This document shows, one piece after another, positions 11,532-22,241 of a stretch of 64,000 nt of DNA; the first letter of the stretch is position 1, and the number at the start of each line of letters is the position of its first letter. The position numbers and the translations under genes are program-made. The DNA comes from Moniliella sp. 'wahieum'. Lineage: Eukaryota > Basidiomycota > Moniliellomycetes > Moniliellales > Moniliellaceae. The stretch spans positions 1 through 64,000 of the forward strand of contig RSEE01000114.1 in the NCBI GenBank assembly GCA_003971905.1, written 5' to 3'. The notes under the pieces are model-generated. The model was not told the DNA's origin. It did not search any database and saw only the letters and a program-made list of their open reading frames with translations.

Positions 11532-12735
11532 TCAGGTGGAGACAGGCTGGGTGCGCTGACGATCCAGGAGCTGCGCAGGCAAGAGAAGGCCTTAAGTAGA
11601 CGAGTGGGGCGCCGGAAGGCGGCACGCACGGGCCATCCCTTTGCAGCGTCCCAGAACAAATCACCATCACATCGGCCGCGCACTTCACATTTCAGGAGTT
11701 TACCAGAGTTTACCCCGGCTTGGGCCGCGATGGGCGAGGATACGGATCCGGCCACACTCGATGCATGACAAGACAGAGCAAGCGCCCAACCTCTATCTCA
11801 CCACCCATATGCCGCAAGGGAGAGTGTTCCCATCAAAGACACGATCCCAGGCCCGGCACCAATGCAGCGCCGATAGGCAAGAAAGTGTATAGATCCTCGA
11901 TGGATCATGTGCACTCACAGTGGATTTCAATTGATGGCTCTCACGAGCAGGCGCCGCCAGGAGGCTCACCGCCCCCCGGGGGGACTGACTAGGGGGAGGG
12001 GTACTACCGCTTAAAGATTCTAAGGTAGACTCGGATATTCACTTGCTGGTGGATCCGATGCGGGACTATATACAAGGAATGACCTTTCGCCGTATATAGC
12101 AACAGAGGCGGCTGCATCACAGGTGTGTGTGGCATGGCTTCGTATGCACCGCCTTTTGGGCAGTTAGTACTAGTAACGGCGTGTTTCTGACGGAAGCTAC
12201 AGTAACGACGTGTGTCTGACGGAAGCCTTCAGGGATCAGGGACGGGAAAAGTGGCAGCGGAGGATAAGCACTGCCAGAACTGGGACTGGAGACTGGCACT
12301 TAGGCGGGGGCGGGGGAAGAGGGCCCGCGCGGCGACTTTGGCGTTTGTGGTTTCGTCGTGGCTCTCGAGGAAGGATATCCATTTCACGATAAACTTATTA
12401 AGCAATCGAGAGGGGCAAGGCTTTTTCACATTCGGTCATTGGGCATACTATCGGCTCAAGGCCCCTACTGTTCCGATCAGACTTGGAGCGGGGACTGGAT
12501 ACTTGACACGCCCCGCCTCCCTTCAGTCGTTAGACATGCCACCCAACGGGGTTCTTGCCCATGTACACGCCCCTCCTTCCTTCGAGCTTCGTGGTTTCGA
12601 CTTACGCCGGGTCACACACGCATTCCTATCGGCTGTGCGTATAACTCCCTGTTCTAGAACTTCCTTGACCCCTTTGTGTTTCTTTCCCCTCCTCACGCGT
12701 GGTTTACCATGTGATTGCTTCTCCTTTTCCTCTGG

Positions 12736-12742
12736 TATATAA
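12736..12742 (+). promoter_or_regulatory. TATA-like element
   Basis: The sequence TGGTATATAAGGC matches the TATA consensus. It stands about 270 bp upstream of the candidate secreted ORF at 13010 and is followed by pyrimidine-rich sequence typical of fungal 5' leaders. Function is inferred from sequence alone. Confidence 0.4.
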
Positions 12743-13009
12743 GGCACCATTCAAAGAAGCCTGAATGGTTACCACCGGCATCCAAAGCAATCCCCTTCCT
12801 ACAAGTTAGTATCTTCTCATTCACAAGCTACCCCTCTTTCTTCCGTCGTCGGGGGTGCAACCCAAACCCTTCTTTGAAGCCTGGAAACGGAACGGGACAG
12901 AAGCGATATTGGCCCACCCATCAACAATGCTCGCCTTTTCAGGGACTTGGACTGTGAAGAGAAGTAAAGACTCCGCTGACCCTCCCGCCAACAACGCTCG
13001 TCCGCACTT

Positions 13010-13297
13010 GTGCCACCGAATGACTACGCTCGCTCCATTGTACAATTCTGCATCCTGTGTCTCTCGCTCTTCCTTCTTTTGCTTCTGTTTCTGCCCGAAG
13101 CCTGCTGTTTCTCTCCCACAAACGGTCTTGCCATTTCCCCGTCTCTGTCAGGACTTGGTCTCCCTCGTTTAGCCCCGACTGTTACCCATTGCGGGGGGAC
13201 TGCCGGGTCTGGAATTGGATCGGCGAGCTCCACAGACCTGTCGGCCAGCGTTCGACTCACATCTCGCTCGTGGCAGGATTATATCGTATCATGTTGA
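13010..13297 (+). CDS. Candidate small secreted protein, 95 aa
   Basis: A short frame starting MPPNDYARSIVQF whose residues about 9-32 are strongly hydrophobic (CILCLSLFLLLLLFLPEAC). This resembles a signal peptide or signal anchor. The remainder is Ser/Gly/Thr-rich with few charges and four or five cysteines in total. A TATA-like site lies upstream and a tRNA gene downstream. No homologue is recognised, and pyrimidine-rich UTR sequence can mimic a Leu-rich signal, so this may be chance. Confidence 0.25.
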   Translation: MPPNDYARSIVQFCILCLSLFLLLLLFLPEACCFSPTNGLAISPSLSGLGLPRLAPTVTHCGGTAGSGIGSASSTDLSASVRLTSRSWQDYIVSC

Positions 13298-13622
13298 CGA
13301 CAACACAATATAGGTGTGCTGTGTTTGGTTTATGCGTGTTTTATCTCCTTTCTCTCTGTTATCACAACATCATATAGGTGCCGATCTCTCACCTATATAT
13401 ACCGTACGTGTTGTTTGCCTTTGATTCCCCCGGCAGGCCTGTGGTCTGATCCAAAAAAAGAATAGCGTGCCTCTGGAATTCTCTATCAAATCCTCTGAGG
13501 TGGGGTCTGGGGCATTTCCAAGATCAAAACAGAAAGGGGGGTGAGGTATTCGCAGATGCGCACCTGGGAGGTTGAGTGATTGAAGGTTAGTGCCAACACA
13601 AAGTCAATTCATGCGTCCATGT

Positions 13623-13710
13623 GGGGTTCGTGGTGTAGTGGTATCATGCCTCTTTAGGGTCTTATTTCGACTCGTAGAGGTGGTCCTCGGTTCGATCCCG
13701 GGCGGACCCC
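13623..13710 (+). tRNA. tRNA-Pro(AGG) with a 15-nt intron
   Basis: A cloverleaf can be drawn. The acceptor stem pairs GGGGTTC with GGACCCC. The D arm contains the A box TGGTGTAGTGG. The anticodon stem pairs CCTCT with AGAGG, the loop is TTAGGG...T, and the T arm is CTCGG-TTCGATC-CCGGG (B box). The anticodon AGG reads CCU and CCC proline codons. An intron of about 15 nt follows base 37, the canonical position. The AGG loop closely resembles the yeast tRNA-Pro(AGG). Confidence 0.93.
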
Positions 13711-13715
13711 TTTTT
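13711..13715 (+). terminator. RNA polymerase III terminator
   Basis: TTTTT begins directly after the discriminator base of the tRNA-Pro gene. Confidence 0.85.
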
Positions 13716-15045
13716 GGCCATTGGGGGTATTTTTGACCCCTTCATCGCGACGCTCCCTCAAGCAGAGTGGAGGAAGAAAGAGAGGAAATGATATCTGAGA
13801 TCGATTGAGGAAGACAGTGATATGCCCTCCAACGACATCATCATCCGTGAGCGATGAGCGAATAGACTTGGCTAGCACTGGCTGGCCACAAGATTTGCAA
13901 CGCACTCCGCACGCGCGGTAGCAAACCAGAACAGCGTGCGCCACTGTAATATTTGCCGTGGCAGACCCTGAAAAATTAGCTTAAATTGTCGTTCCTGAAA
14001 CCCGGCTGGAGACTGCGCTGGAGGGGATGGCAATTTAATGACGGGGCAGGATGAAGAGCATGTGGAGCGCCGCGTGTGGCGTCCAGACCAAACAAGTGTA
14101 TCTATTTGTGCTGGTGGCGGCGCGCATTACGCGTTATGTTACGACCAAGACCTAAGACCTAAACGGCCTAAACATCCTAAACCCCGATCCCTTGGGAAAC
14201 GGACACGCTTGGAATGGGTGAAAATTTCCGAGTAGGATGACCGAGGCCTTACTGCACCACCTCCTGTCTCACTCTGCGCGCACTCCGCAATAACGACGAT
14301 ACGGAAGATCTTTGCAGTATATAGGCCGCGGCAGTGCACAAGACTGCGAATTTCACACCGCATGGACTGGCAATACAATCCCTACTGCAAATCCAGCCAT
14401 TCGTAACAGCTGTGGGAACTCAGCAGTGGCTCCGCCCCAAGGCCGACATATCTCTCCAACACGTACTTTTGCGGGGTACTACCATTATGCATGAGAGGGG
14501 TCTCATCGATCCCATCGAGTATGAGCGCTGAGCGACGATCGATGAAAAGGGTAGACCAGGGTAGTATGCACCACCGGAGGTCTGGTCTTAAAGTCGCGGG
14601 CCAAGGCGAATAAACACACCCGTCCTATCATGGCTGCCTGTGATCCACAGATCGACGTGGTTGGCTCTCCTCAGTGTGGCGCTAAGTGTTACATCTGTTA
14701 GAATCGAACCCAAAGTTGGTTGAAAGCGGGGAAGAGGTAAGGCCTAAGGACTTGGCTTAAACCAGTAACAGATAATTAAGATCGTGTCTTTAGGTTAAGA
14801 GCGTGCCTGAGACCAGGCATACAACAAAAGCAGTGAGACCTGCATAGAATCGCGCCTCCTAACGCGCTCCGTCCCCTCCTTCGTAACGCTTAGCTCACAC
14901 TCCCGCCACCCATCCAGTCATCTTCTGGTGCATTTGGCCTACTATTCAGCTCCATCTTTTTCTCCAACGCCACCACCTTTGCTACCTCTTTTCCTCGGCA
15001 CCCACCGCCGGCCCCACCCCCTGGGCATTCGTACGGACCTCTGCC
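13716..15045. other. Gene-free spacer
   Basis: Nothing supportable was seen. It contains a TATATAGG word at 14317-14324 and stop-rich, AT-richer DNA. A pyrimidine-rich stretch (14930-15000) probably forms the 5' leader of the membrane-protein gene. Confidence 0.5.
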
Positions 15046-16869
15046 ATGAGTTTGACCCAGATCATCGCATCCAATCCCACTTGGCCCGCCATCCCAGGCC
15101 AAGGTCCTTGGGCTGGCCTGCCGCCTGAGCTGCAGCCTGTTTTCAAGAAGATGGAGGACGAAATCTTCCTCGGCAGCCTAAGTTGGTGGATCAACCTGGT
15201 AGCGATTGGTGCGATTGGCTTCAATTTTCTGTGCTGCTTGCCGTCCGACATCAGGGTGGTCTGGTGGCCCGAGATCCAACGTTGCATTCTACATTCCACC
15301 TCTTCCTATCCTTCGCCAGGGGCAGCAATCCACCGCCCCGTCAGTAAGAAAAGGCTTCACCTTCGCCCCTTCTCTACATGGCTCTTGCCTCGACCGATCA
15401 TTGTGTGCCATTTTCTCCTTCGTCTCATTGTCTTGCCATACGTGGCGGCGATTGCCAACTACACCGCCTTCCCGTGTGCAACGGTGCGCTGCACGCCTCG
15501 TTGTTGTGCTTGGGTTCGCAGCCGTGCTGGGCCAAATGCTGTTGACCATTCGGTGTCTGTCGTCCTGTCGTTCCCTTCCGGGCCATAGGATTCTCGCCTT
15601 GGCACTATGGGCGACCAACATTTTCCTCCTTGTGCTGTGGACGTTATTGCCTTTCAGACCAACACCAAATCGTACGGCTCTTTCTCTTTCGTTCGTTGTG
15701 TCTTAGTGATCACCTTCTGACCATTCCATTTTTCAGGTATCCCGCCCCTCTGCCGATGGGCTTCCGTTCTGGGTTCAAGTGCGGCGAGCTGACTGACACC
15801 AAGTGGATGGGAGTCACGGCGTACACGGTCACCTTTGTTCAAGACACTGTCATCTTTGTTGCCAGCATTTTAGCCATCTCGGAAGCAGGAGGAGTGGCCT
15901 ACACAGCTCCCGTCCAATGGGGTTGCACCACATTCATACCTTTTTCCAGACACTGTGGATCGGCGTACAAAATGCGGTTGCTAGCATCTTTGCTACCTCT
16001 AGTAGCCCGGATCACAATGAACGGATGGCCCGATCGGCAGTGTCCAATGCGTTTATTTACGACAGTTTGCGCATCGTGCTGATTTCCTGGGTTCTGGAGA
16101 TTACTGGGGCTGGGTTCAACATTGCGTATGTGCTTGTGCCCAAGACGCCCGATCTGTTGCGCACGTCGTGGGTGCTGCCGCTGCACGCGATTATCAGCAT
16201 GGTGGTATGTCCCTCGGTTCTCAACCGTTCCCGCTCTCTGCACTACGCTGCTACTGGTGTAGGAGGTATGGGCGAATCTGGATTTGGCCGTGGCGCAAGC
16301 GGCCCAGTAGGGTATCCAAGCAAAAGATTGCGACCCACAACAGCGCGGTGGGGAGCACGGCTGCGAAGGATGCCACGGTGGGGGCTAACGCTACGGTGCC
16401 GGCCGTTGGCCTGGATGCCCAAGAAGCTTTTGCCTCTTACCACATGCCTGTGGTAGTGGAGGATATGCACACCTTCCCAACCATCAGCCTGGCGCCAGCT
16501 CTCACACCTACCAACAACATGGAAAGCACAAAGGAGGAGGATGGAATGTACTCTCGGTACCGTAGGCGCCGCGCCTACCCTCTCAGTTTTCCCGCATTGC
16601 TTGGCTTTCATTATCACGTCTCTCATGCTATCGTCGAGATACCGAGGAGAGCATTCTCGGCCATATACTACTCCTTACGCAACTGGCAAGTTGACATTGT
16701 GGGTACTGCATTGCTCGGCGACGAGGAGCCAAGGACGTTTCGCACTTCAACTATCCCCCGCACCTATGGAGTAGCCCGAGGCCGTATGGAATGGGCTACA
16801 TCTTCCATTCTTTTGTATCCGTTTTTTTGCTCTTTATACCGGCCAAACAACAAGGTTCCGATACGATAG
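15046..16869 (+). CDS. Multi-pass membrane protein, seven-helix type, unknown function
   Basis: The frame opens MSLTQIIASNPTW and has TM1 at SLSWWINLVAIGAIGFNFL. Further hydrophobic segments read IVLPYVAAIANYTAFPC, ARLVVVLGFAAVLGQMLL, LALALWATNIFLLVLWTLL, YTVTFVQDTVIFVASILAI, TLWIGVQNAVASIFA and LRIVLISWVLEITGAGFNI. The C-terminal tail is cytoplasmic-like and Ser/Thr-rich (PTNNMESTKEEDG). Exons change frame repeatedly; an intron is likely around 15660-15737 (ending TTTCAG) and others around 15290-15400 and 15890-15930, which I cannot place exactly. The organisation, including a short extracellular N-terminus and a Cys in the second loop, resembles the many uncharacterised basidiomycete 7TM proteins. 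A receptor-like role is only a possibility. The stop at 16867-16869 is in the current frame; an indel could move it upstream to about 16563. Confidence 0.55.
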
Positions 16870-19730
16870 AAACATGTTGGCCCCCCTGGCATAATCTCAA
16901 TCTGTTGATGCATGAAGTAAAACGGAAACCTCGCTCCTTTGCCTGTGTAGGGCGTTTGTTGACACAATGGAGGACTATACATGATACAAGACCATAGCGA
17001 CTTGCCAACCCGCGCGCGGGATGGAGGTCCTCGGCCGATACTCTCTCTTCCATTCTCCTGCTTGCTTCTTCCTTGCGTGCGTTACACTCGGACGTATCAA
17101 GCGGACACGGGTTTCGAGTGATACTGCAGCCTCGAACTTCCCTGCTCTCGGTAGCTGAAAGATGAGGGGAAACCGTTTCCGTCAACGATGTAGAAGCGCA
17201 ATCTCTATCAAGATCTACGGCGGCCGAATCCCTCGTCCGTTCCTAGCACAACGGGATATTATGCTCACAGCCAAAGCGCATCCACCCACTCAGTCCTACG
17301 TCTCTTCTGTCAAACAGGCAAGGAGAGAAGAGGAAATTCGGCCGTTCCCATATCGCCATAGGATGAGATAGGAGCGAGCTTCATGATTGCTACAAAAAAA
17401 GTACATTGTGCTGCGAAACGCCGCCGGTAACGAGTCACTGTGCCCCGCCCACGACGCGACGGTACGAGATCAACGCGTACAAGAAGGGATCGGCCACCGA
17501 TTGCGGGGCGGCTGGGCGATACAGTGCTATGGAATGTCGATAATGCGGGTTAACCATTCGCAAGGGAATCATGGCGATGGGATTGGCGTGTACGCGTTGG
17601 ATTTTGACGACTGGAACCCGAACGCGAACCCGGGCAAGCGGCAGACGTGTCGTGGAGGGAAGGAACCAGACCATGCACATTTTGTCCATCGGCAAGCGCA
17701 ACCGTCAATGTCGACGAGTCCATGCCTGATTGGGGAGCCAACGAGCTGATCAACACTACCAAGGGCTCATGGCCGTTGTACGGTATCAAGCAGATTGACG
17801 CCCTGGGACGCGGGGCCAAGAGCGTCAGGTGAGTTGGCGCTGTGAGTTTGTTCCTCCTCTGTTGTATGCTACTAGTAATGCTCGGTTCCGACCCACATGG
17901 GCGGAAGGTATAGGGGGGAGGGGGGGGGGGTAAACGACTATTTCCACGGTGCCGGGTGCGGGGGAGATGGGGAGCAGGGTGGACGACGAATGGAAGAGAT
18001 GCGTGCATTTCCCGTGCTCGTTGCCGCGGCCCAGGCAGATGGGGCGTTCGATGGTTCTGCAATCGTCAGCGCCTTAGCAGGCCGTCTGTGCGTAGCAGTC
18101 GTGTGGCGGTCGTGGTGGTCGTAGCGGTCGTAGCGGTCGTCGTGGCGGTCGTAGTTGTCGTGGCTGGCAAACTAGAATTCGAATACACCTGTCACATCTC
18201 TCCTTGCATGCAATGGGTGGCGCCAGGAGGGGGCGATTGGCGGACACAGACAGGGGCTCGACCTGAACGTTCAAATCCATGTATGATGCACGATGCATGA
18301 TGGGGGACGAGGGGTAGCCGGTAGGGTTAGAATGTGCCCCGACGGATCGGTGATAAAAGCACTATTCGATGATCGATCAGCCTGGCACGCCGCGGAGTGT
18401 CGCAGATGGGTGGGTGCGCGGAGTGCCCCCACGCCAGCGACTCAAGAGTCGACGCCTGAAGCGTGACGCGTGGAGGCTTGGCTGCCACGCTGGCCCCCCT
18501 GTGCCGCCTCAGCGCCTGTCCACCTGGTGACCAAACTGCGGTGTGCTGCCGTCCTGTCTGGGCCCAGTCCTATGCGCTCGGCTTGGGCACTGCCACTGCG
18601 GCGGTTGTGGGGCAGGGGGTGTGTGGGGGGAGGGTCGACGGGCGAGCCGGTGAAGCGGTGCCGGCCGGTGAGCGCAAGTGGGTCCCGGGCACGGCCGACA
18701 CTGGGCAGGTGGGTTCCCTTGCGTTGGAGGCACCCGGCGGTGTGCCAGAGCTCCGGATGCGCAGCACGGGGCGGCTGCGTGCTGGTAAAGTGCGTGGGCA
18801 GCTAGGAACTCCAGACGCGATGGTGGTGGCTGGCAACTAGCATATAGCATCCCGCACCTGCTTAGCAACCGCGACCACCGGGAACAATGAAAAGTTGGGC
18901 CCGACGCGCGGCACAGCGCGTGGAACACTGGTCAGGTGCGGCGGGCGAAGCTTGGCGACGCGTGGCAGCCGCGCCCGGCGGGGAGCTTGATGCAATGGGG
19001 CATCATGCATCGGAGCCTCATCGCTGCGCTGCGCTGGCTCCACGCATCCGCTGCATGCCCCTGACATGTGACATGTGACAGGCGGCGGGCGCGCACGGGG
19101 CAGGGGGCCAGTGCTGCGCCCAAGCCCCGGCAGGCCCATTCGGCAGGCTCAGCCTCGCATCTCTCAATCTGCCCGCTGGATCGGGCCTGGCCCACCACCA
19201 CACCACTGCTGGCTGTCTGGCGTGGCTCACCGTTCACCTCTCCACACCACGTCCACTGCCCTGCCCAGCAAGTACGTCTGCTCTGCGCCCCTCCCGCTCT
19301 CCGCTTGGCCACCCTGCTTCCCGTGCTACTGCGGTCGCCCCCTGCGCATGTTGCTGCTGCTTCTGTTGCTCCTGCTGCCCCCACCGCCGCCACCGCCTTA
19401 TCGCTCAGCTGCCCTCGCCTGCCATCCAGCAGCTACCTTCTCCCTTGTCTGCATGGACGGCAAAGGCAGATGGAGATGGATGCGCACCCGGCCATTGGCA
19501 TTGCAGTGCAGGGGCGACACCAGTGTCGGCAGTTCCCAGCGCAGTGCGCTTTTCGTCGCATCAGATCCAGTGGACTGCGCCTTGGCTGTCACTCGCCTTT
19601 TGTTTGTTTTTTTCCCTCTGTTTACTAACCCCTTTCCCCTTTGTCTGCAGATCCCTCTTCCCCTCCCTCCCTCATCTTTTCCTTCATCCCCAACCCCTTT
19701 TCCCTGTGGGTGTAAGCACACGTGAGCAAG
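16870..19730. other. Gene-poor spacer with a weak exon-like stretch
   Basis: Frame 17647-17832 encodes a plausible, non-repetitive segment (NVDESMPDWGANELINTTKG). It ends in RGAKSVR before a possible GTGAGT donor at 17829. No start, partner exon or family could be found, so it is not called. A G-run lies at 17914-17930 and a GGTCGT repeat at 18105-18165. A CTGCAG acceptor-like site at 19644-19650 may end an intron in the 5' leader of the kinase gene. Confidence 0.4.
19061..19082. repeat. Short heptad array, ACATGTG type
   Basis: Three tandem heptads related to GTGACAT, about 650 bp upstream of the casein kinase start. Confidence 0.6.
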
Positions 19731-20760
19731 ATGGATCTTCGTGTCGGAGGCAAGTTCCGCATTGGCAAGAAGATTGGCTCGGCTCGTTTGGTGATATTTA
19801 CCTTGGTATCAACATCATCTCGGGCGAGGAGGTGGCAATCAAGCTGGAATCGATGAAGGCCAAACACCCGCAGCTGGAGTACGAGGCCAAGGTGTACAAG
19901 TCGCTGGCGGGGTGGGTGTATCGTTTGTGCGCTGGTATGGCGAAGAGTGCGACTACAGGGCGATGGTGATTGACCTACTGGGTCCGTCGCTGGAGGATCT
20001 ATTCAACTTTTGCCGGCGCAAGTTTAGCCTCAAGACGGTGCTGCTCTTGGCAGATCAGATGATCTCGCGGATCGAGTATGTGCATTCGCGCCACTTTATC
20101 CACCGCGACATCAAGCCCGACAACTTCCTCATGGGCATTGGCAAGCGCGGCAACCAAGTCAACATTATTGACTTTGGCTTGGCCAAGAAGTACCGGGATC
20201 CCAAGTCTCACCTCCACATCCCTTACCGTGAGAACAAGAACTTGACCGGCACCGCGCGCTACACGTCAATCAACACGCACCTTGGAGTTGAGCAGTCGCG
20301 TCGGGACGATCTCGAGTCGCTCGGGTACGTGCTGATGTATTTCCTCCGCGGCAGCCTGCCCTGGCAGGGGCTCAAGGCAGCGACCAAGAAGCAGAAGTAC
20401 GACCGGATCATGGAGAAGAAGATGACGACGCCGACGGAACTCTTGTGCCGTGGCTACCCCTCCGACGGCCGTGTACCTCAACTACTGCCGTTCGCTTCGG
20501 TTTGACGACAAGCCCGACTACAGCTATCTGCGCAAACTGTTCCGGGACCTGTTTGTGCGGGAGGAGTTCCAATACGACTATGTCTTTGATTGGTCCTCCA
20601 ACAGCAGCGCACCAAGGAAGAGCGTCACGCTTCTCCGCGTGCCGATGCTGCCGCGGCTGCCGCACCGCTCCCCCGTCGCCGCCCGCTGGCGGCAGACGAG
20701 GCGGCACATGCACCCCGCCGTCCGGACAATGCTCCCTTTGACCGGCCCGAGTACCTGTAA
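19731..20760 (+). CDS. Casein kinase 1, Hrr25/CK1-delta-like Ser/Thr kinase
   Basis: Phosphorylates acidic or primed substrates; Hrr25/Hhp-type enzymes act in DNA repair, meiosis, ribosome export and vesicle traffic. The start [16 protein letters not shown] is canonical. The glycine loop should read [11 protein letters not shown] but loses a base at about 19778. VAIKLE has the ATP-binding Lys, [12 protein letters not shown] the catalytic loop, and [10 protein letters not shown] the DFG motif. [16 protein letters not shown] and the sequence through [12 protein letters not shown] are CK1-specific. After YDYVFDW comes an Ala/Arg-rich tail ending FDRPEYL. Further frame changes occur at about 19908-19925 and about 20462-20475. 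About 340 aa once repaired, which is normal. No intron is visible inside the coding part. Confidence 0.92.
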
Positions 20761-22241
20761 CCTCCCCTCCTTTCTCCCTTCTTCTCTCCCGCTTCAAGCT
20801 TCATTCTCCTTGTTTGAGTCACCTGGTCGCTCTTGTGCTGGGGCATTTTCTGTTCATGCCGCGCCACGGACGCGCAGGCTTCCACGCGCCGCCGCCCCAC
20901 GTCCTTCGTCTTATGTCCTACCTTCTCACGGCCCGCGTGACGCAGCCGCAGCCTGTTGCGCCAGGCCAGATTGGCACGCACCCTGGACTTTCCCCGTTGT
21001 TCGATTCCCTCATTCCTCAAGCCGCTTGCTCCGTCCTCCTTCTTCACTGCCAGGGGGAACGGGCCGTCGGAGGGAGGGCGCTGCGCTGGGCTCGCTCTCC
21101 TTCCGTGCTGTGCTGTGCTGTGCTGCTGTGCCGCCTTGCGCTGTGCTGCGTTTCCAACCCACCCTACTCTACTGTTCCAGCCTGGTCTCGTCGTTCGTTT
21201 GTGTTGTGCGCTCGGGGACGGCAATGTATGCATTTTCGTTAGGCTTTGAGCGGAAAGCTACGGGGCAGCAAGGGAAGCGCACGCGGGCGAGGTAGGAGAG
21301 AGATGTATTTAGGAGGCATGCTTGCGACAGACGCCACTGTAATCACAGGAAGCTGGAAGCACGTTCTCAAGTTGCTCGTCCGTGGAGCTTGGCCAAGCAA
21401 AGCGGGCGCTGGGGGCACGTGGCGGGGCGAATGCAGGCCAACACAAGGGAGACTGCGCATACGTAATGGATCATCGGCGACATGGCCCCATCGCGTAATC
21501 GACAAGCGGCGAATCGCGTGATAAGGTGCGGGCGTACGTAGTGCATGTGATGCGTGTGATGCCGCCCAGGCAGTGCTGCTCCACCCGGCTCGGGCAAATG
21601 GGATTGCACCGACCGGAGAAGGACTGATCCCGGGTGCCGCCGAGGGACCGAAGGAGGGCAGCCAAGCCGCCCAGGGCGGCAACCTTCGTGGCTTGAATTT
21701 TTCAAGCTTCAAATCCAGCCTCAGTTCCAGCGTCACGCGTCACGCGTCACGCGTCATGCGTCAAGCTTCAAGCTTCAAGCTTCCCTTGGCGGATTTTTTC
21801 CCAGTGTGGAGCTCTGCGCTTCACCTTCACGTGCGCTTCACTTGCGGTAGCCAGCGCCTGCTTCTCCTTCCCGCATTTTTACCACACCACCGCCCGCCCT
21901 TTGGCGCTCCCTGTGCGTGCGTGTCCACCAGCTGCGATGGCCATGCCGCTCGTCGGGATGCGTGTGCTGCCTTGCGCCGCGCCCGCGCTCACCCTCACCC
22001 CCCGCGCGTCGCGCTCACCACCCGCCACATGGCCACCACCCCCTGCCGGCCCGAGCCAACGCACAGCCGCCGCCAGGAAAGCAGCGTGGTGCTCACTGGC
22101 GCATCCCATGCCCCAGCCCAGGCCTCAGTCCATGCGAATGTCCATGCCCAAGCCCAACCGCATACCCACGCCCCACCCTCCACCCAATGCCCCGCCCAAT
22201 CCCAGTCCCCAGCCCACTCGGATCTTGCTGCTGCCGTCGAC
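20761..22241. other. Intergenic spacer upstream of tafazzin gene
   Basis: No gene is supported. CTGTG/GCTGT short repeats lie at 21105-21140. A strong heptad array sits at 21730-21783. Open frames upstream of the tafazzin ATG are His/Pro-rich and may be leader sequence. Confidence 0.5.
21730..21783. repeat. Heptad array that shifts from GTCACGC to TTCAAGC units
   Basis: Seven or more tandem 7-mers: GTCACGC three times, GTCATGC, GTCAAGC, then TTCAAGC twice. The period is kept exactly while the unit changes gradually, giving successive ACGCGT and AAGCTT hexamers. It sits about 460 bp upstream of the tafazzin ATG. Confidence 0.92.

Larger units (their letters stand above)
11532..13622. other. 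Gene-poor spacer with one TATA-like site
   Basis: No conserved gene. The only candidate is the small hydrophobic-N-terminus ORF at 13010-13297, listed separately, with a TATA-like site at 12736. AT-richer patches with TATATATA-like words lie at 12055-12075 and 13395-13402. Confidence 0.5.

Noticed and set aside
13277-13470. TGTTG...CAACA words and TATATATA resembling a solo LTR
   Set aside because: No direct target duplication or second LTR could be found.
14688-14770. TGTTAC ... GTAACA pair resembling LTR ends
   Set aside because: Only about 80 bp apart, with no second copy, primer-binding site or coding remnant.
17387-17835. Possible gene with NVDESMPDWGANELINTTKG segment
   Set aside because: Upstream frames contain stops in all phases and no family is recognised; left as a note in the spacer entry.
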